Shown here: piece by piece, positions 33,952 through 42,281 of the stretch
Numbering within the stretch: position 1 is the first letter of the stretch
How the letters are laid out: the number at the start of each line of letters is the position of its first letter
NCBI GenBank assembly: GCA_017399005.1
Contig: JAFQEO010000019.1
Span: 1 to 44,347, forward strand
Origin: Peptococcaceae bacterium
Lineage (GTDB): Bacteria; Bacillota; Peptococcia; Peptococcales; Peptococcaceae
Direction of reading: 5' to 3'
Length of the DNA: 44,347 bases
Translations under genes and position numbers: made by a program
The notes under the pieces: model-generated
Told to the model about the DNA's origin: nothing
Databases searched by the model: none
What the model saw: the letters and a program-made list of their open reading frames with translations, nothing else

Positions 33952-34859
33952 TGCTGGATGTATGCTTACTGGGCTGCGGCGGAATGCTGCCGCTGCCGAA
34001 ACGGTTTTTAACATCGCTGCTGGTGCGTCACGGAGGCAAAAGTATCCTGATTGACTGCGGCGAGAGTACACAGGTGGCGCTTCATCTGTGCGGATGGAGC
34101 GTAAAACAGATTGACCATATTCTGATTACCCACTTTCACGGTGACCATGTGGTGGGGCTGCCGGGTTTACTGATGACCATGGGCAACAACAGCCGCACGG
34201 AACCGGTGCACATCTGGGGAAACCCGGGGCTGAAACAGATTCTGGACGGCCTGCTGGTGGTATGTCCGCAGCTGCCTTTCGAGGTAATCTGCCATGATGT
34301 CACCGAGACGAAGTATCAGTTTATGGCCGGGGAAATTCAGGTGCAGGCGGTGCCGGTGGAACACCGGGTGCCTTGTCTGGCCTATAGTTTATCGCTCTCT
34401 CGTGCCGGAAAATTTGATGCGGCACGGGCAAAAGCGAAACAGATTCCGCTGCAGTACTGGACACCGCTGCAGAAAGGGGAAATTATCATCGATGGTGACC
34501 GCACCTATTATCCGGAGGATGTGCTGGGAGCCCCTCGAAGAGGGCTGAAACTGACCTACGTCACCGATTGCCGTCCGAGTGAAAAAATTGTGGCACTGGC
34601 GCAGGACAGCGACCTGTTTGTGGCCGAAGGGTTGTATGGTGACCCGGAAAAACAGCCGGGTGCTGCCGAAAAAGGGCATATGGTATATGCAGAGGCTGCC
34701 GCTATGGCACGGGATGCCGGTGTGCGTGAACTGTGGCTGACGCATTACAGCCCGGCGATGCTGAATCCACCGGAACATCTGCACATTGCAAAAGAAATTT
34801 TTGAAAATACGCACTGTGGTGATAATCTGATGACCACAACCCTGAAATTTGACGAGTAA
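33951..34859 (+). CDS. rnz: Ribonuclease Z
   Basis: Endonuclease that removes 3' trailers from tRNA precursors lacking encoded CCA; several tRNAs here lack it. The 302-residue MBL-fold protein shows LLIDCGESTQ-like SILIDCGESTQVAL, the zinc motif THFHGDHVVGLPGLL (about 63-77), an exosite-like arm with SRAGKFDAARAKAKQIP (about 150) and LQKGEIIIDG, then VTDCRPS and WLTHYSP. ATG overlaps the coaX stop. Followed by a terminator. Confidence 0.88.
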   Translation: MLDVCLLGCGGMLPLPKRFLTSLLVRHGGKSILIDCGESTQVALHLCGWSVKQIDHILITHFHGDHVVGLPGLLMTMGNNSRTEPVHIWGNPGLKQILDGLLVVCPQLPFEVICHDVTETKYQFMAGEIQVQAVPVEHRVPCLAYSLSLSRAGKFDAARAKAKQIPLQYWTPLQKGEIIIDGDRTYYPEDVLGAPRRGLKLTYVTDCRPSEKIVALAQDSDLFVAEGLYGDPEKQPGAAEKGHMVYAEAAAMARDAGVRELWLTHYSPAMLNPPEHLHIAKEIFENTHCGDNLMTTTLKFDE

Positions 34860-34910
34860 AGCGGAAGACAGTTGAGCCGGAAGCAGCGCTATGAAATATG
34901 GAAGCGCAGA

Positions 34911-34952
34911 AAACAGCTTTGTGAAAAAAATTCCGCAGAGCTGTTTTTTATT
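34911..34952 (+). terminator. Terminator of the coaX-rnz operon
   Basis: AAACAGCT and AGCTGTTT with further G-U/G-C pairs form a 13-bp stem followed by TTTTATTTT. Confidence 0.85.
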
Positions 34953-35007
34953 TTCCGGCACCGGGTAAATATTGTATAGGATTGAATCAGCAAAGGGGAT
35001 TATAAAT

Positions 35008-36210
35008 ATGCATAACACTAGAAACATTCAGGAAGATATTATTTATTTAGGCGCCAACGACAGACGCCTGGCTTTATTTGAAAACCATTATCCGATTCCA
35101 AGAGGCGTTTCCTACAATGCCTACCTGGTACTGGACGAAAAAACCGTTCTGCTGGACACTGCCGATGCAGCCGTTGCCGACCAGTTTTTTGACAATCTGG
35201 CTTACGGTTTAAACGGCCGTCCGCTGGATTATATTATTGTAAACCACATGGAGCCGGACCACTGTGCCAGCCTGGGTCGTCTGCTGGAAGTTTATCCGCA
35301 GACAACCGTTATCTGCAACAGCAAAACTTTAACTATGATTCACCAGTTTTTCGGCAAAAATATTGAAGACCGCGTGATGATTGTAAAAGAAGGGGATACC
35401 TTCAGTTCCGGCCGTCATGTATTTACCTTTGTGATGGCACCAATGGTACACTGGCCGGAAGTAATGGTAACTTACGATACTACTGATAAAATTCTGTTCT
35501 CTGCCGATGCATTCGGCACATGGGGCGCACTGAACGGCAATCTGTTCAATGATGATGTAAACTTTGACCGTGAATGGCTGGAAGATGCCCGTCGTTATTA
35601 CACCAACATCGTGGGCAAATACGGCCCGCAGGTACAGGCACTGCTGGGCAAGGCTGCAGGGCTGGAAATCCGTATGATTTGTCCGCTGCACGGGCCGGTT
35701 ATCCGTAGCGATTTCGGTTACTTCCTGGATAAATACCAGAAATGGAGCACTTACGAGCCGGAAGAAAAAGCAGTTATGATTGCCTATGGTTCTATTTATG
35801 GCGGTACTGCAGCAGCTGCCGATATTCTGGCAAACAAACTGGCAGAACGCGGTGTAAAAAACATTGCGGTGTACGATACTTCCGCCACCCACTCGTCCTA
35901 CATTCTGGCCGATGCGTTCCGCTGCAGCCATCTGGTGTTTGCGAGTTCCACCTATAACAACGGTATTTTCTCCAGTATGGAGCATCTGCTGCACGAACTG
36001 AAAGCGCATAATCTGAGCAATCGTACTGTAGCGCTGATGCAGAATGGTTCCTGGGGGCCAAACGCCGGCAAACAGATGCGTGAACTGCTGGGAACCATGA
36101 AAAACATCAATATTCTGGACGGTATGGTAACCTTCAAATCCCGTCTGGCTGATGAACAGCTGAGCAATCTGGATGCACTGGCAGATGCTATCGTTGCATC
36201 GATGGAATAA
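35008..36210 (+). CDS. fprA: FprA-type A flavoprotein (oxygen/NO reductase)
   Basis: Diiron flavoprotein that reduces oxygen to water or NO to N2O with electrons from rubredoxin. The 400-residue protein has an N-terminal MBL-like diiron domain (1-245) with HMEPDHCASLGR and CPLHGPVIRSDFGY, and a C-terminal flavodoxin domain (255-400) starting with MIAYGSIYGGTAAAADILA. The ATG at 35008 follows AAAGGGGA. A rubredoxin gene follows 83 bases later, the expected electron donor. Typical oxygen-defence gene of strict anaerobes. Confidence 0.94.
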   Translation: MHNTRNIQEDIIYLGANDRRLALFENHYPIPRGVSYNAYLVLDEKTVLLDTADAAVADQFFDNLAYGLNGRPLDYIIVNHMEPDHCASLGRLLEVYPQTTVICNSKTLTMIHQFFGKNIEDRVMIVKEGDTFSSGRHVFTFVMAPMVHWPEVMVTYDTTDKILFSADAFGTWGALNGNLFNDDVNFDREWLEDARRYYTNIVGKYGPQVQALLGKAAGLEIRMICPLHGPVIRSDFGYFLDKYQKWSTYEPEEKAVMIAYGSIYGGTAAAADILANKLAERGVKNIAVYDTSATHSSYILADAFRCSHLVFASSTYNNGIFSSMEHLLHELKAHNLSNRTVALMQNGSWGPNAGKQMRELLGTMKNINILDGMVTFKSRLADEQLSNLDALADAIVASME

Positions 36211-36293
36211 AAACTGCAAGAAACAGGCATGTTTAAAACAAAAGAAAACATGGTAAAATAACTGTAAATCAGAACAAAAAAGGAGCGATTTTT

Positions 36294-36455
36294 ATGGACA
36301 ACTATAAATACGAATGCCCTTGCGGCTACATTTATGACCCTGCTGACGGTGACATGGAAGCCGGTATTGAACCTGGCACACCATTCTCCGAACTGCCAGA
36401 AGACTGGGTTTGCCCGCTGTGCGGCTTAGGCAAGGAAAATTTCTACAGACACTAA
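36294..36455 (+). CDS. Rubredoxin
   Basis: A 53-residue iron protein too short for routine calling: [20 protein letters not shown] at the start and [14 protein letters not shown] at the end. It supplies four cysteines for one iron atom and carries electrons, most likely to FprA, encoded just upstream. The first cysteine pair reads C-P-C-G, one residue shorter than the classic CxxCG. Ribosome site AAGGAGCG. Confidence 0.92.
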   Translation: MDNYKYECPCGYIYDPADGDMEAGIEPGTPFSELPEDWVCPLCGLGKENFYRH

Positions 36456-36474
36456 TTCAGGCAAAAGCATCTGG

Positions 36475-36520
36475 AACGGAAAACTGCTTTCATACAGGCG
36501 GTTTTCCGTTTTTTATTTTT
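36475..36520 (+). terminator. Terminator of the fprA-rubredoxin unit
   Basis: AACGGAAAAC and GTTTTCCGTT form a 10-bp stem extended by three further pairs, followed by TTTTATTTTT. Confidence 0.85.
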
Positions 36521-36528
36521 AAAATATT

Positions 36529-36597
36529 CTATTGTGATAGTATTGACAAATCTGTTCTATTGGGATAGACTAATAATGTAGTATTCTATTGCAATAG
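36529..36597 (+). promoter_or_regulatory. Triple operator for the BlaI-type repressor
   Basis: Three copies of a CTATTGNNATAG dyad lie at 36529-36540, 36557-36568 and 36586-36597, centred 28 and 29 bases apart. They lie before the -35 box, over the spacer and -10 region, and after the expected start of transcription. Perfect placement for repression by the BlaI/MecI-type protein encoded immediately downstream. Confidence 0.75.
36543..36571 (+). promoter_or_regulatory. Promoter of the blaI/M56 operon
   Basis: TTGACA (36543-36548, consensus) and TAGACT (36566-36571) with a 17-base spacer, interleaved with the three operators. Confidence 0.65.
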
Positions 36598-36618
36598 AAA
36601 AGCAAGGGGCGATATCGC

Positions 36619-36987
36619 ATGAAAGAAATCAAATTATATGATAGTGAACTGAATATTATGGAATATCTGTGGCGTGTGCAGGAGGCATCGGCAAAAGAGA
36701 TTGCTGCGGAAATGGCAGTGCAGGTTGGCTGGAGCAAAACAACCACTTATACTGTTTTAAAAAAATGCGTGGATAAAGGTGCTGTGGAGCGCAGAGAACC
36801 GGGGTTTCACTGCAAACCGTTAATCAGTCGGGAACAGGTGCAGGAATATGAAACCCGGGAACTGATTGACAAACTGTATGGCGGCTCTGCTGACCGGCTG
36901 GTGGCTTCACTGCTAGGCGGGCAGACATTATCCGGGCAGGAAATCGATAATTTAAAACGGCTGATTGACCGTCTGGAACAGGGGTGA
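36619..36987 (+). CDS. BlaI/MecI/CopY family transcriptional repressor
   Basis: A 122-residue repressor with the penicillinase-repressor winged helix: LYDSELNIMEYLWRVQEASAK-type N terminus, SKTTTYTVLKKCVDKG recognition region and ERREPGFHCKPL wing, then a dimerisation helix. In BlaI-like systems the repressor is cut or inactivated when the adjacent M56 sensor peptidase detects a cell-wall signal. Ribosome site GGGGCGAT. It precedes the M56 gene and probably binds the three dyads upstream. Confidence 0.9.
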   Translation: MKEIKLYDSELNIMEYLWRVQEASAKEIAAEMAVQVGWSKTTTYTVLKKCVDKGAVERREPGFHCKPLISREQVQEYETRELIDKLYGGSADRLVASLLGGQTLSGQEIDNLKRLIDRLEQG

Positions 36988-36992
36988 CCGGC

Positions 36993-38450
36993 ATGACATT
37001 TTTGCAGATAAGTGCAATGGGTGCGGTGCTGACTGGTCTTATTGTTTTGCTGCGTAAAGCCGCAGGGCAGAGGCTGCTGCCGGGCTGTTATCTGGCATTA
37101 TGGGCGCTGGCAGGTGCACGGTTTCTGTTTCCGGTGAATATTTCATCGGCCTTCAGTGTGTATAACCTGTTTGCAATACTGAAACCAGACAGCACAACAG
37201 TTGTTTATGAGCAGATACCAGGCACTGTAAATGGTGCATCGCAGTGGATAGATGACGGCGGTACAGCAACTGCCGGGGGGGCAGGTCTGGACTGGCTTTT
37301 TGTTCTGTGGCTGACCGGTGCGCTTCTCTGTTTTCTGTATATGGTGAGCAGTCACTGGCAGTTTCGCCGATGGTATGCGGCTTCTCTGCCGGTGGAGGAT
37401 AAATTTGTGAAGCACTGGCAGAACCGGCATTCATTGCGCAGAAATTATCAGATTCGAAAGAGCCGGATGGTGCAGACACCGCTGACATACGGGCTGTTCC
37501 GTCCTGTAATTCTGCTTCCGGCTGATAAGGTCATGCTGGAAGAGGAACTGCATCTGGTGCTGCTGCACGAATGGAATCATATCCGTCATCTGGATGTGCT
37601 TTGGCAGTGGGTTCTAGTAATAATCTGCAGTATTCACTGGTTTAATCCGGCGGTGTGGGTGATGCATCGCTTCTGCCGTCAGGATCTGGAACTGTTCTGT
37701 GATGCTGCTACAGCCAGAACGCTGTCAGCGGTTCAGAATCGCAGCTATGCCATGCTGCTTTTACAGCAGGCAGCCAGTGTCAGGCGCCCGGTGCCTGTGT
37801 TCAGTTCTTTCCGGTTTACCGGCTATCAGCGCATGGAGGAGAGGATACAGGTGATTATGAAACCGAAAAAATTCAGCTGGAAGATAGCAGTGATAACCGT
37901 ATGCCTGTTTTGCGCAGGAGGCATCGTATTTGCCACATCAGCACAGGCGGAAGAAAATCATGCGGATGTATGGATGAATGCCAGTCCGGCAGAAGAACAT
38001 GTATGGCCGGTAGCATCAGAAGATGCCAAACTGACTCTGGCCTATGGCACGCGGCAGCATCCGGTGACCGGTGAACTGCATAAGATTGACCATATCTCCA
38101 TTGGCGGGGCTGATGCCGAAGGCAGCGCTATTCTGGCTGCGGATGATGGCGTGGTAAAGGATGCAGGCTATGATGCGCGGAAAGGAAACTACATTCTGAT
38201 TGCTCACGATAACGATACGGAAACCTGTTACTGGCACTGTGATAAACTGCTGGTGGGAATCGGAGGAACAGTTCACGCAGGAGAGGCCGTTGCCACACTG
38301 GGAAAAACCGGGGATGCCACCGGGCCGTGTCTGAGCTTTGCCGTGTATCAGAATGGCAAAGCCTGTGACCCCGTTGCATGGCTGGAAGGCCGGGAAGAAT
38401 CCGAAAGAACCGTGCAGCAGCCGGCAGACGAGCGGGAAACTGAAAAATAG
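36993..38450 (+). CDS. M56 sensor peptidase fused to a degenerate LytM/M23 domain
   Basis: A 485-residue BlaR1-type protein: N-terminal membrane helices (to about 130), a cytoplasmic gluzincin loop with LLHEWNHIRHLD (HExxH, about 192), a further helix near 307-323 ending FATSAQA, then an external domain (about 345-470) resembling LytM/M23 peptidases (YGTRQHPVTGE, AADDGVVKDAGY, GEAVATLGKTGDATGPC). The usual HxH zinc pair is replaced by CLS and the first motif is altered, so this domain is probably not catalytic. It replaces the penicillin-binding sensor of BlaR1. ATG at 36993; GTG 36984 rejected. Coupled to blaI. Confidence 0.85.
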   Translation: MTFLQISAMGAVLTGLIVLLRKAAGQRLLPGCYLALWALAGARFLFPVNISSAFSVYNLFAILKPDSTTVVYEQIPGTVNGASQWIDDGGTATAGGAGLDWLFVLWLTGALLCFLYMVSSHWQFRRWYAASLPVEDKFVKHWQNRHSLRRNYQIRKSRMVQTPLTYGLFRPVILLPADKVMLEEELHLVLLHEWNHIRHLDVLWQWVLVIICSIHWFNPAVWVMHRFCRQDLELFCDAATARTLSAVQNRSYAMLLLQQAASVRRPVPVFSSFRFTGYQRMEERIQVIMKPKKFSWKIAVITVCLFCAGGIVFATSAQAEENHADVWMNASPAEEHVWPVASEDAKLTLAYGTRQHPVTGELHKIDHISIGGADAEGSAILAADDGVVKDAGYDARKGNYILIAHDNDTETCYWHCDKLLVGIGGTVHAGEAVATLGKTGDATGPCLSFAVYQNGKACDPVAWLEGREESERTVQQPADERETEK

Positions 38451-38487
38451 AAGAAACCTGATTCAGGTGCTGTATGTTTACAAACGA

Positions 38488-38516
38488 TTGACAAAAAATT
38501 TTTCAAATGATACTAT
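38488..38516 (+). promoter_or_regulatory. Promoter of the cobalamin-riboswitch operon
   Basis: TTGACA (38488-38493, consensus) and TACTAT (38511-38516) with a 17-base spacer. Start near 38523, giving an untranslated leader of about 540 nt. Confidence 0.75.
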
Positions 38517-38599
38517 GAAAAACAAATGTATGAAAACAATTTAATATGGCTCCGGCTTTTGTGGCAAATGCGCGACCGGACTTCACAGTTTCAAAAACT

Positions 38600-38870
38600 G
38601 AGGCTATGAGGAAAGACACGCATTCTTGTTCTGCTGAACAAGGGAATCAGGTGAAAGTCCTGAACACGGCCGCAGAATCATCGCTGCGATTATTTCGATG
38701 ATTCTGCGCGCAGTAGCTGTAAGTATGGAGTGCATTCTTTTTCTGCGAAAGCAGGTCATTGGTGAACAACTGAGAAGGCGAAGAATGTGCAATGATATCT
38801 GAATTTCAAACGGATATCGGGACATACAAGTCAGAAGACCTACAAATGGAGATGGACGCAGGTATTTTTG
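38600..38870 (+). promoter_or_regulatory. Cobalamin riboswitch
   Basis: The core is recognisable: GGGAATCAGGTGAAAGTCC (38642-38660), GCAGTAGCTGTAA (38710-38722) and a B12 box AAGTCAGAAGACCTAC (38828-38843). A perfect 13-bp hairpin CGCAGAATCATCG/CGATGATTCTGCG (38671-38708) lies in between, and a CTGC-GAAA-GCAG hairpin is at 38743-38754. The riboswitch binds a cobalamin and, with the downstream terminator, should switch the operon off when B12 is plentiful. Confidence 0.92.
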
Positions 38871-38912
38871 TGATGCTCTGTGTAATATCTCTATGCCTGA
38901 AATGTGTACAGA

Positions 38913-38947
38913 AGCGGTGGCATTTATGCTGTCGCTTTTTGTTTTTT
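38913..38947 (+). terminator. Riboswitch expression-platform terminator
   Basis: AGCGGTGGCAT and ATGCTGTCGCT pair over most of their length with G-U pairs, then TTTTTGTTTTTT. It lies between the B12 box and the first reading frame, fitting a transcriptional OFF switch. The remaining 115 bases to the GTG at 39065 hold only the ribosome site. Confidence 0.8.
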
Positions 38948-39064
38948 GTAAGATAAGTTTTGCTGATTTGTCGGAGAGATTCCCGTTGCCGGACAGCACA
39001 TTCGGCAATGTTTTCCCGTGTGAACGGTTCCATATAGAAAGAACAAGTCAAGGAGGCACAAATC

Positions 39065-42000
39065 GTGAAACAGTTTATGAAAAACAGAAAAGCAATCGCC
39101 CTTGTACTGCTGATTGCCATGATGTTCAGCATCATGCCGACAGCCGTGTGGGCAGAAACAACTGACAACAATCCAGATACAACAACAGCTTATGTGACTA
39201 TTGTAGACCAAGGCATAATTGTTATGGCACACCAGAAGGTGACCGTAACAACGAGCAGTGCTATTATTGATGATTTTTTAAAACAGGCACATGAGGATTC
39301 GTATGAAGACGGTGCTTCAGCCGGATATGCCACTTCTAATGGTTGGCTTAGTAAACTATGGGGTGATACCAGCGGTAATTTTGGTTACTGGCTAGAAAAT
39401 GTACCTGCTAACAGTTTAACAGATAAGGTATCTAATAATGCATATATAGTAGCTGCCATTAATCAACATATATATAGTCATGAGGAACCATGGCGAGACA
39501 CCTACAGCTATTTTAATGACGATACTGCTGTAATTGAAAACGGTCTCGCATTAGAACTTGAATTGCATGGAAGAGAATGGGCTGATCCGTATCCGCTTGC
39601 AGATGCCGTTATCACCATTGACGGTAAAGCAACAGGTTATACTACCGATGAAAACGGCAAAGCGGTAATCGCGTTACCGGAACTGAGCCAGTACGATGAA
39701 AACTGGAAGTTGCTGCCGGAGACACATATTGTTTCCGCCATTGCACCGACAGGAATAACAATTGTTCCACCGGTTTGCGAAGTAACTGTAAAGCCTTATT
39801 TAACAGAAGAGGATATTGCAGCAAATGAGACAGCTGGCAATGCCAGCAAAGTGTCGGCAGCGTTGTCTGCTATTCAGCTAAACAGCCCGTTTGTTGTGAA
39901 ATCTAATGATAACCTGCTGAATACGATTACTTCTCTGGTAAATGATGCTGAAGTGGTGAACGATGATGCAGTTGCGATTACCTTCGACGCAGTGTCCGGT
40001 ATTATTGACAGCAACGGTGTTATCATTGCGGACAGTGAAAAAGGCGCATATTCGGTTCCGTTCCAGCTGACTTGCGGTAATGTAACCAAAACAATCGATG
40101 TTCCGATTATCGTGAACGGTCTTCTGGCTGATAGTGATAAACTGCTGAAAAAGATCGCAGCCGGCTATACAGCAGCCGATAACAAATGGAATGTTATGGA
40201 CATGGGTACCTATACCAGACTGTATGGCACATCCAGCCTGACAGCTGCTGCAAAGCAGAAATACATCAACACCATAATCGAAAACGTACAGAAAGGCAAT
40301 TACGGCGAAAGCGATTATGCGACAGCGGTGATTCTGCCGCTGACTTCTATTGGCGTGGATGCTTCCCGTCTGTATCCGGTAAACAGCAATACACCGGTAA
40401 ATGCACTGACAAAACTGGCGAATACAACACCATACATCAGTGAATGGTCTACGCCATATACTTTAATGGCTTATAAGCAGGGCTATGGTGCAGGTGCTAA
40501 CGAAAAAGAACTGCTGACTGGGTTACTGGCATTACAGAAATCCGATGGCGGCTGGGGCTCTGTTGACCCTACCGGTGAAACACTGGCAGCACTGGCCTTT
40601 TATAAAGGTGATGAAGATGTCGATACTGCAATTAAAGAGGCAGTAGACTATCTGGAAGCACAGATGCGCACCGATGGGGTATATACAGACGGCCGGAACG
40701 GCTACAATGCAAACTCCACTGCAATGGTAGTTATCGGGCTTGCAGCTGTGTATGACACATTAGATTCTGACGAAAAGGCTGTATTTGATAAGTCCGTTGA
40801 AGGCTTATTATTCTTTGCAGTCAATGACAACAGCGGTTTCTGGAAAGCGCCGAATGTAACAACTGTAAATGCGAAAGCTACTGAACAGGGCTTCCGCGCT
40901 TTAATTGCAGCTTCTCAAGTGATGAAAACCAGCAAGGCGTTCAATGTGTATGATTTTAGCGGCAATACATTAACGCCAGGCCGTGCCACCGGTACCGGTG
41001 AGGTATCAAAACCATCGACTCCGTCCGGCAGCAGCAATGTTACCGTAACGGTCAGCATTAAAGGCTTAGACGGCTACTGGCTGAAAGATAAATCGGTAAC
41101 CTTAAAAGATGATGCTACTATGTACTGGGCGCTGGTGGGTGCGATTAAAGGCAGCGGCATTACCCAGACCGGCGCGGCAAACGGCTATGTAAAAGCTATG
41201 ACATACAATGGCAGCGAACTCGGAGAGTTTGATTACGGCCGCAATTCGGGCTGGCTGTATAAAGTAAACAACACACTGCCGCAGGTTGGGCTTTTACAGT
41301 ACACCGTGAAAAACGGCGATAAGATTGAATGGTACTACACCAGAGACTGGACAACCGATTCTCTGGCAGGCGGCCGTGTAAACGATACTGATAAAAAAGC
41401 AGCTGCATCGGTGGATGAACTGCTGGACAAGCTGTTAAAAGATCTGGGCAGTCTGGATGACATCACTGTGGAAGATGCTGAAACGATTGCCGAAATTCGT
41501 AAGGCTTATGATGCTTTAACCGATGAACAGAAAGCGCTGGTAGAAGGTTATGATGACTTAGTGGCAGCAGAGGCTATGCTGGAGGCGTTACTGGCAGAGC
41601 CGGAAGAATTGCCGTTTACGGATACGGATAATCACTGGGCAGCAGGGGCCATTCAGTATGTGTATGAGAACGGGCTGCTGCGCGGTGTATCAGATACAGA
41701 GTTTGCTCCGAATGCAACCTTCAGCCGCGCTATGCTGGTAACAGTGCTGCATCGTCTGGCTGGTTCGCCGGCATCCAGCGGGTATTATCCGTTTGCGGAT
41801 GTGCGTGATACAGCGTGGTATGCAAACCCGGTAGCGTGGGCACATCAGAATAAACTGGCAGGCGGTATAACCGAAACCCGGTATGCGCCGAACAGCCCGA
41901 TTACCCGGGAGCAGCTGGCGGTCATGCTGATGCGCTATGCACAGTATCAGGGCTGCGACACTTCCGACACCATCCGTCTGGTGCATTATAAAGATGCCGA

Positions 42001-42175
42001 CCAGGTGTCCGGCTATGCAGAAACAGCGGTGAAATGGGCGGTATCGACAGGTCTCCTGAAAGGCCGCACTGCAAATGAACTGAAACCGCAGGGCACTGCA
42101 ACGAGAGCAGAGGTAGCGGTTATCCTGCAGCGCTTTCTTGCAATGTACGATTCCGTTGCAGTATCGGATGTGTAA
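39065..42175 (+). CDS. SLH-anchored surface protein with alpha/alpha-barrel and DUF4430 domains (putative corrinoid binder)
   Basis: A 1036-residue secreted protein under the cobalamin riboswitch. Signal peptide 1-30 (cut after AVWA). A DUF4430-like domain lies at about 42-135, a carboxypeptidase-regulatory-like beta domain at 160-240, and an Ig-like domain at 265-350. An alpha/alpha barrel of prenyltransferase/cobalamin-binding type follows at 352-625 (QKSDGGWGSV, NSTAMVVIGLAAV, NAKATEQGFRALIAA). Then a DUF4430 domain (655-760, SGWLYKVNNTLPQVG), a helical linker (785-845) and three SLH repeats (850-1030) that anchor to the cell wall. GTG start after AAGGAGG. Barrel plus DUF4430 mirrors animal intrinsic factor. 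Corrinoid binding is inferred. Confidence 0.87.
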   Translation: MKQFMKNRKAIALVLLIAMMFSIMPTAVWAETTDNNPDTTTAYVTIVDQGIIVMAHQKVTVTTSSAIIDDFLKQAHEDSYEDGASAGYATSNGWLSKLWGDTSGNFGYWLENVPANSLTDKVSNNAYIVAAINQHIYSHEEPWRDTYSYFNDDTAVIENGLALELELHGREWADPYPLADAVITIDGKATGYTTDENGKAVIALPELSQYDENWKLLPETHIVSAIAPTGITIVPPVCEVTVKPYLTEEDIAANETAGNASKVSAALSAIQLNSPFVVKSNDNLLNTITSLVNDAEVVNDDAVAITFDAVSGIIDSNGVIIADSEKGAYSVPFQLTCGNVTKTIDVPIIVNGLLADSDKLLKKIAAGYTAADNKWNVMDMGTYTRLYGTSSLTAAAKQKYINTIIENVQKGNYGESDYATAVILPLTSIGVDASRLYPVNSNTPVNALTKLANTTPYISEWSTPYTLMAYKQGYGAGANEKELLTGLLALQKSDGGWGSVDPTGETLAALAFYKGDEDVDTAIKEAVDYLEAQMRTDGVYTDGRNGYNANSTAMVVIGLAAVYDTLDSDEKAVFDKSVEGLLFFAVNDNSGFWKAPNVTTVNAKATEQGFRALIAASQVMKTSKAFNVYDFSGNTLTPGRATGTGEVSKPSTPSGSSNVTVTVSIKGLDGYWLKDKSVTLKDDATMYWALVGAIKGSGITQTGAANGYVKAMTYNGSELGEFDYGRNSGWLYKVNNTLPQVGLLQYTVKNGDKIEWYYTRDWTTDSLAGGRVNDTDKKAAASVDELLDKLLKDLGSLDDITVEDAETIAEIRKAYDALTDEQKALVEGYDDLVAAEAMLEALLAEPEELPFTDTDNHWAAGAIQYVYENGLLRGVSDTEFAPNATFSRAMLVTVLHRLAGSPASSGYYPFADVRDTAWYANPVAWAHQNKLAGGITETRYAPNSPITREQLAVMLMRYAQYQGCDTSDTIRLVHYKDADQVSGYAETAVKWAVSTGLLKGRTANELKPQGTATRAEVAVILQRFLAMYDSVAVSDV

Positions 42176-42202
42176 CAACATAAAAATTTAGAAATCATTT
42201 CT

Positions 42203-42224
42203 GCGGGGACGGCTCTGTTCCCGC
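42203..42224 (+). other. Intergenic mRNA hairpin
   Basis: GCGGGGA and TTCCCGC form a 7-bp stem with no U-tract after it, so it is more likely an RNA processing or stability element between the first and second genes of the B12 operon than a terminator. Confidence 0.45.
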
Positions 42225-42281
42225 GGGTACATAACCGCATTATGAAAAAATTTTATTTTTACGGAAGAGAGGATATACCGG

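Noticed and set aside
34972-35007. N-terminal extension of fprA from 34972
   Set aside because: The ribosome site AAAGGGGA fits the ATG at 35008, and the conserved protein begins there.
38600-38870. Minus-strand frame 38604-39008 over the cobalamin riboswitch
   Set aside because: It is antisense to conserved RNA elements and the terminator, with no family resemblance or ribosome site.
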